From Sphingorhabdus sp. YGSMI21 (GTDB lineage Bacteria > Pseudomonadota > Alphaproteobacteria > Sphingomonadales > Sphingomonadaceae), in the NCBI RefSeq assembly GCF_002776575.1, contig NZ_CP022549.1, positions 1 to 64,000 of the forward strand: 64,000 nt of DNA, read 5' to 3'. Of this stretch, positions 61,046-64,000 are shown in pieces. The translations under genes were made by a program, and so were the position numbers. The notes under the pieces were generated by a model. That model searched no databases. It was not told the DNA's origin and saw only the letters and a list, made by a program, of their open reading frames with translations. Positions within the stretch are counted from its first letter, which is position 1. The number at the start of each line of letters is the position of its first letter.

Positions 61046-61572
61046 GCTTTGGGGGCCTTGCTGTCCGGTTCCTTATAGGTTGGGCCAGCAAAACGGAATG
61101 GCAGTAGGGAACTTAGAAGCAGAAGCCCTACGCCGCTTACGATCATAACGTCGGCCAAATTGAAAGTCGGCCAGTGCCAAGTCCCGACGTAGATGTCGAG
61201 AAAATCGGTCACCGCGCCATGACGCACTCTGTCCACGATGTTTCCGATGGCGCCCCCGGCGACCAGACCGAGTGCAAATGTCTCGGCAAATTTTGTCGCT
61301 CGCACTGCCCAAATGAGGATGCCGATCACGATCGCCATTGATAATCCGGCAAGCAATAGCGGATAGGCCGAGAATATATCTTGGAACATGCCGAAACTGA
61401 CCCCTGTGTTGTAACCCAGCCTGAGATTAAGAAATGGCGCAATCTCGATTACCCGCGGCGGCTTCATCACCGCATTGACGATCAGCCATTTTGTGGCGAA
61501 ATCGATGGCAAACGCGGTAGTGGCCGCAATTCCTACCAGAAATATCTTCTTGGTCAAATTCGAATAGCTCAT
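61042..61572 (-). CDS. lspA: prolipoprotein signal peptidase (LspA)
   Basis: 176 residues, four membrane helices. Signatures FLNLRLGYNTGVSFGMF (about 48-64) with the conserved Asn, GNIVDRVRHGAVTDFLD (first catalytic Asp) and FNLADVMIVSG (second catalytic Asp). Cuts lipoprotein signal peptides at the inner membrane. 73 bases downstream of the metal ATPase on the same strand; mobile metal-resistance modules often carry an extra lspA. Confidence 0.93.
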   Translation of the reverse strand: MSYSNLTKKIFLVGIAATTAFAIDFATKWLIVNAVMKPPRVIEIAPFLNLRLGYNTGVSFGMFQDIFSAYPLLLAGLSMAIVIGILIWAVRATKFAETFALGLVAGGAIGNIVDRVRHGAVTDFLDIYVGTWHWPTFNLADVMIVSGVGLLLLSSLLPFRFAGPTYKEPDSKAPKA

Positions 61573-61645
61573 GATCGGATGGTCCTCATTGGCTTGCAGT
61601 GCACGGCCAAAGGCGCAACTGTGTTCAGTTTGAATTGATGTAGGC

Positions 61646-63973
61646 TCACCCTGGTTCAGCGATGCTTAAGACGTCCCGGTCAGTGTGCGGACCGGTCTTC
61701 GTTGTGCGCCCATCGGTCTGACCCCGATTGAGCAAACGTAGCCCGTTAAGAACCACCAGCAGCGACGCGCCAACATCGGCCGCAATAGCGCCCCACAGCG
61801 AAGCAAGGCCGACAATAGTCAGTGCCGTGAACACAAGTTTGACGGCGATTGAGAATGCGACATTCTGATGAATTACAAAAAGCGTGGCGCGCGAATGCCG
61901 GACCAACCAGGGAAGTTTCGAAAGATCATCCGACATCAGCGCCACATCGGCTGTTTCGATGGCGGCGTCGCTACCCATTGCGCCCATTGCCACGCCGATA
62001 TTGGCGCGCCCCATGGCCGGCGCATCATTGACCCCATCACCGACCATAGCAACCGATCCGTAGCGCCGTACAAGATCCTCCACAGCGGCCACCTTGTCGG
62101 CAGGCAGCAACTCAGCGCGAACCTCGTCGATACCGGTTTGCCTCGCAATCAATTCCGCTGTTGCCTGATTATCACCGGTGAGCATCACGACATGCTCGAT
62201 TCCCGCCTGATGCAGCGCAGTGACAATGCTTCTTGCTTCCGGCCTGACGGCATCGGAAACGCCGACAAGACCCCAAACCTCCTGACCCTCACCAATCGCG
62301 ACGAGCGTATGGCCAGCTGCTGTAAGTGCGTCAATATGCTGGGGGACGGAGCCAGAGATAACACCCTGTTCTTCAACATAGCGGCGTGAACCGAGCCACA
62401 TGTTGCGGCCAGCCACTCCTCCGGTGACGCCTCGACCAATGATAGCCTGAACAGATTCGGCGGGTGCGGCAACGATATTCAACTCATTGGCCTTTGCCAT
62501 GATCGCGCTTGCGATTGGATGCGCACTACGTGCCTCCAACGCGGCCGCCACCTTGATGATTTCATGGATGCTACGGCCTGAGAACGGTACGATCTCGACG
62601 ACCTGGGGCCGACCTTCCGTCAGCGTACCTGTCTTGTCCATCGCGATGGCTTTAAGGCGCGCGGGCGTTTCGAGATGTGTCCCCCCTTTCACAAGAACGC
62701 CCTGCTTCGCGGCTCCCGCGAGCGCCGCCACGATCGTCACCGGGGTTGATATGACAAGAGCGCAAGGGCAGGCTATAACAAGAAGCACGAGGGCGCGATA
62801 AAACCAGACGCCCCAGTCTCCCCCGAAAAGCAGAGGCGGTACAAGAAATATCGCGACGGCAAGGACCATCACAAGAGGGGTGTAGACACGCGCGAACTTC
62901 TCCACCCATTGTTCACTAGGCGCGCGCCGGTTCTGTGCCGAGCCCACCATGCGAATGATCTGGGCTAGTGTCGTGTCATTCGCCGCCTTGGTGATCAAAA
63001 CTTCGAGCGCGCCCTCTCCGTTGATCGTCCCGGCAAAGACCTCGTCACCCGGGGCTTTGAATACGGGCACGCTTTCTCCCGTGATCGGCGCTTGGTTTAT
63101 CTCGCTCTCACCAGTGACTACTCGCCCGTCGAGCGGCATCTTGTCTCCTGGGCGAACGATGATATGCGCACCGACCGGGACTTCGCCTGCCGGGACGTCG
63201 CGTTCGGAGCCATCTTCAAGCTTGATGCGTGCTGTCGGTGGAGCCAGTTCCATGAGGGCTGCTACAGCGCGACGTGCGCGGCCGAGGCTCCACGCCTCAA
63301 GTGCTAGGGCCAATGCGAAAAAGAAGGACACCGTAGCAGCCTCGAACCAGGCACCGATGCCGATTGCGCCCGCGACTGCGACCATCATCAGCAAATTCAT
63401 ATCTGGGCGAAGGCGCTTGGCTGCGAGCCAAGCCTTTGGTGCAACGTAGCGCGCCGCGCTGAGCACCGCGATTGTGTAGAGCAGAATGCTCGGCAAGGGA
63501 GTTGAGCCTAATCCATGTTCTCCTGCCTCGAAAGCCGCTAACACACCGCCAGCCAGCAAGGCATGGACAGCAAACCCTAGCGCCGTAAACAAGCCGCTCG
63601 CTGTCGTCAGCCAAGACTGAACCCGCTTACGGCGGACTTCGGTTTGCGCTTCTTCGCTCGTTTCACCCTCGGTCCACGGCTCCGCTCGTAGTCCAGCGCG
63701 GGTAACAGCCTCTACAATGCTGGCTTCAAGAGAAACGTTGGGCTTCATATCGATCGACATGCGGCCATTGAGCAGATCGAAAGCGAGCTTATCTTCCCCG
63801 ACCAGTGGGCCGACTTCGCGCTTCAGCGCTGCGATTTCTTCGGCACAATCCATGCCGTGAATGCGCAATAGAATTTGATCGGACATAGGTGTTGGACGTG
63901 GAGAACCGAGCGCTTCGCGCACTTGTGACCCGCAGCACGCTGCGTCTTCAGAAACTTCAACAGGATCCAGCAT
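61646..63973 (-). CDS. cadA: heavy-metal-translocating P-type ATPase (CadA/ZntA type)
   Basis: 775 residues. The N-terminus has ACCGS and an HMA domain with IHGMDCAEEIAALKREVG (about 33-50), where the usual second Cys is Glu. Eight membrane helices, with IACPCALVISTP (CPC, about 400), DKTGTLTEG (phosphorylated Asp about 444), the actuator loop TGESVP, and GDGVNDAPAMGRANIGVAMG. Exports Zn2+, Cd2+ or Pb2+. Substrate inferred from the CPC motif and the N-terminal acidic and Cys residues. First gene of the operon with lspA and the broken kinase. A regulator would be outside the window. Confidence 0.94.
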   Translation of the reverse strand: MLDPVEVSEDAACCGSQVREALGSPRPTPMSDQILLRIHGMDCAEEIAALKREVGPLVGEDKLAFDLLNGRMSIDMKPNVSLEASIVEAVTRAGLRAEPWTEGETSEEAQTEVRRKRVQSWLTTASGLFTALGFAVHALLAGGVLAAFEAGEHGLGSTPLPSILLYTIAVLSAARYVAPKAWLAAKRLRPDMNLLMMVAVAGAIGIGAWFEAATVSFFFALALALEAWSLGRARRAVAALMELAPPTARIKLEDGSERDVPAGEVPVGAHIIVRPGDKMPLDGRVVTGESEINQAPITGESVPVFKAPGDEVFAGTINGEGALEVLITKAANDTTLAQIIRMVGSAQNRRAPSEQWVEKFARVYTPLVMVLAVAIFLVPPLLFGGDWGVWFYRALVLLVIACPCALVISTPVTIVAALAGAAKQGVLVKGGTHLETPARLKAIAMDKTGTLTEGRPQVVEIVPFSGRSIHEIIKVAAALEARSAHPIASAIMAKANELNIVAAPAESVQAIIGRGVTGGVAGRNMWLGSRRYVEEQGVISGSVPQHIDALTAAGHTLVAIGEGQEVWGLVGVSDAVRPEARSIVTALHQAGIEHVVMLTGDNQATAELIARQTGIDEVRAELLPADKVAAVEDLVRRYGSVAMVGDGVNDAPAMGRANIGVAMGAMGSDAAIETADVALMSDDLSKLPWLVRHSRATLFVIHQNVAFSIAVKLVFTALTIVGLASLWGAIAADVGASLLVVLNGLRLLNRGQTDGRTTKTGPHTDRDVLSIAEPG

Positions 63974-64000
63974 ATGCGGCGAACTTTCAGATGTTTGCCA

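Overview
The window reads as part of a conjugative plasmid from an alphaproteobacterium, most likely a sphingomonad (Sphingomonadales). This is inferred from the parA-parB-repA replication block, an F-type transfer operon, and accessory genes (ArdC, a strawberry-notch helicase/methyltransferase, an orphan ParB-like protein, a RES/Xre pair, a CadA-lspA module) of the kind found on sphingomonad plasmids such as pNL1. No relaxase (TraI) or coupling protein (TraD) is in the window, so the mobilisation module must lie elsewhere or be missing.

Layout. 1-2.7 kb: a zinc-ribbon protein, then remnants of three insertion sequences. 2.7-4.0 kb: a cation/proton antiporter. 4.4-16.7 kb: plasmid housekeeping genes, mostly on the minus strand: small unknown genes, an ArdC antirestriction protein, a 687-residue ParB-like protein and a 1403-residue methyltransferase/helicase. 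16.2-22.2 kb: a RES/Xre toxin-antitoxin pair, an iteron origin (period 22 bp), repA, parB, parA and an HTH regulator. 22.7-44.5 kb: a nearly gapless F-type type IV secretion operon (traA-L-E-K-B-dsbC-V-C-x-trbI-S26 peptidase-W-three small membrane proteins-U-trbC-N-x-F-H-G) followed by a lytic transglycosylase. A 58-codon membrane-protein gene, too small for routine gene calling, sits antisense between traG and the transglycosylase with its own promoter and ribosome site. 45.2-46.7 kb: IS remnants, one inserted in another. 46.7-48.5 kb: a persulfide/sulfide detoxification cluster under an ArsR/BigR-type repressor with overlapping divergent promoters.

48,858-60,741 is an integrated genomic island of about 11.9 kb. 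It is flanked by a perfect 16-bp repeat that lies in the GDGT motif codons of a diacylglycerol-kinase-family gene. The 5' part of that gene is now fused in frame to the island's integrase, and the 3' part lies 11.9 kb away as a decaying remnant. Two overlapping tyrosine recombinases sit at the right end. A degenerate 18-bp motif occurs once inside the left end and twice inside the right end, as expected of integrase arm sites. The cargo is a defence cassette: a Dcm-type cytosine methyltransferase with an N-terminal HTH and a perfect palindrome upstream, a Vsr mismatch endonuclease, an EcoRII-type endonuclease, and two paralogous proteins with a nucleoside-deoxyribosyltransferase/TIR-like domain in the same operon. 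Also aboard are an ImmA/Xre pair ending in a (Asn-Asp-Pro)8 micro-ORF, a protein made of two copies of one 25-residue unit, a DUF3892 protein, an S41 protease and a glutaminyl cyclase.

60.7-64 kb: the plasmid resumes with lspA and a CadA/ZntA-type heavy-metal ATPase; the broken kinase gene was the last gene of this operon.

All identifications rest on reading motifs and family resemblance by eye; no database search was run.
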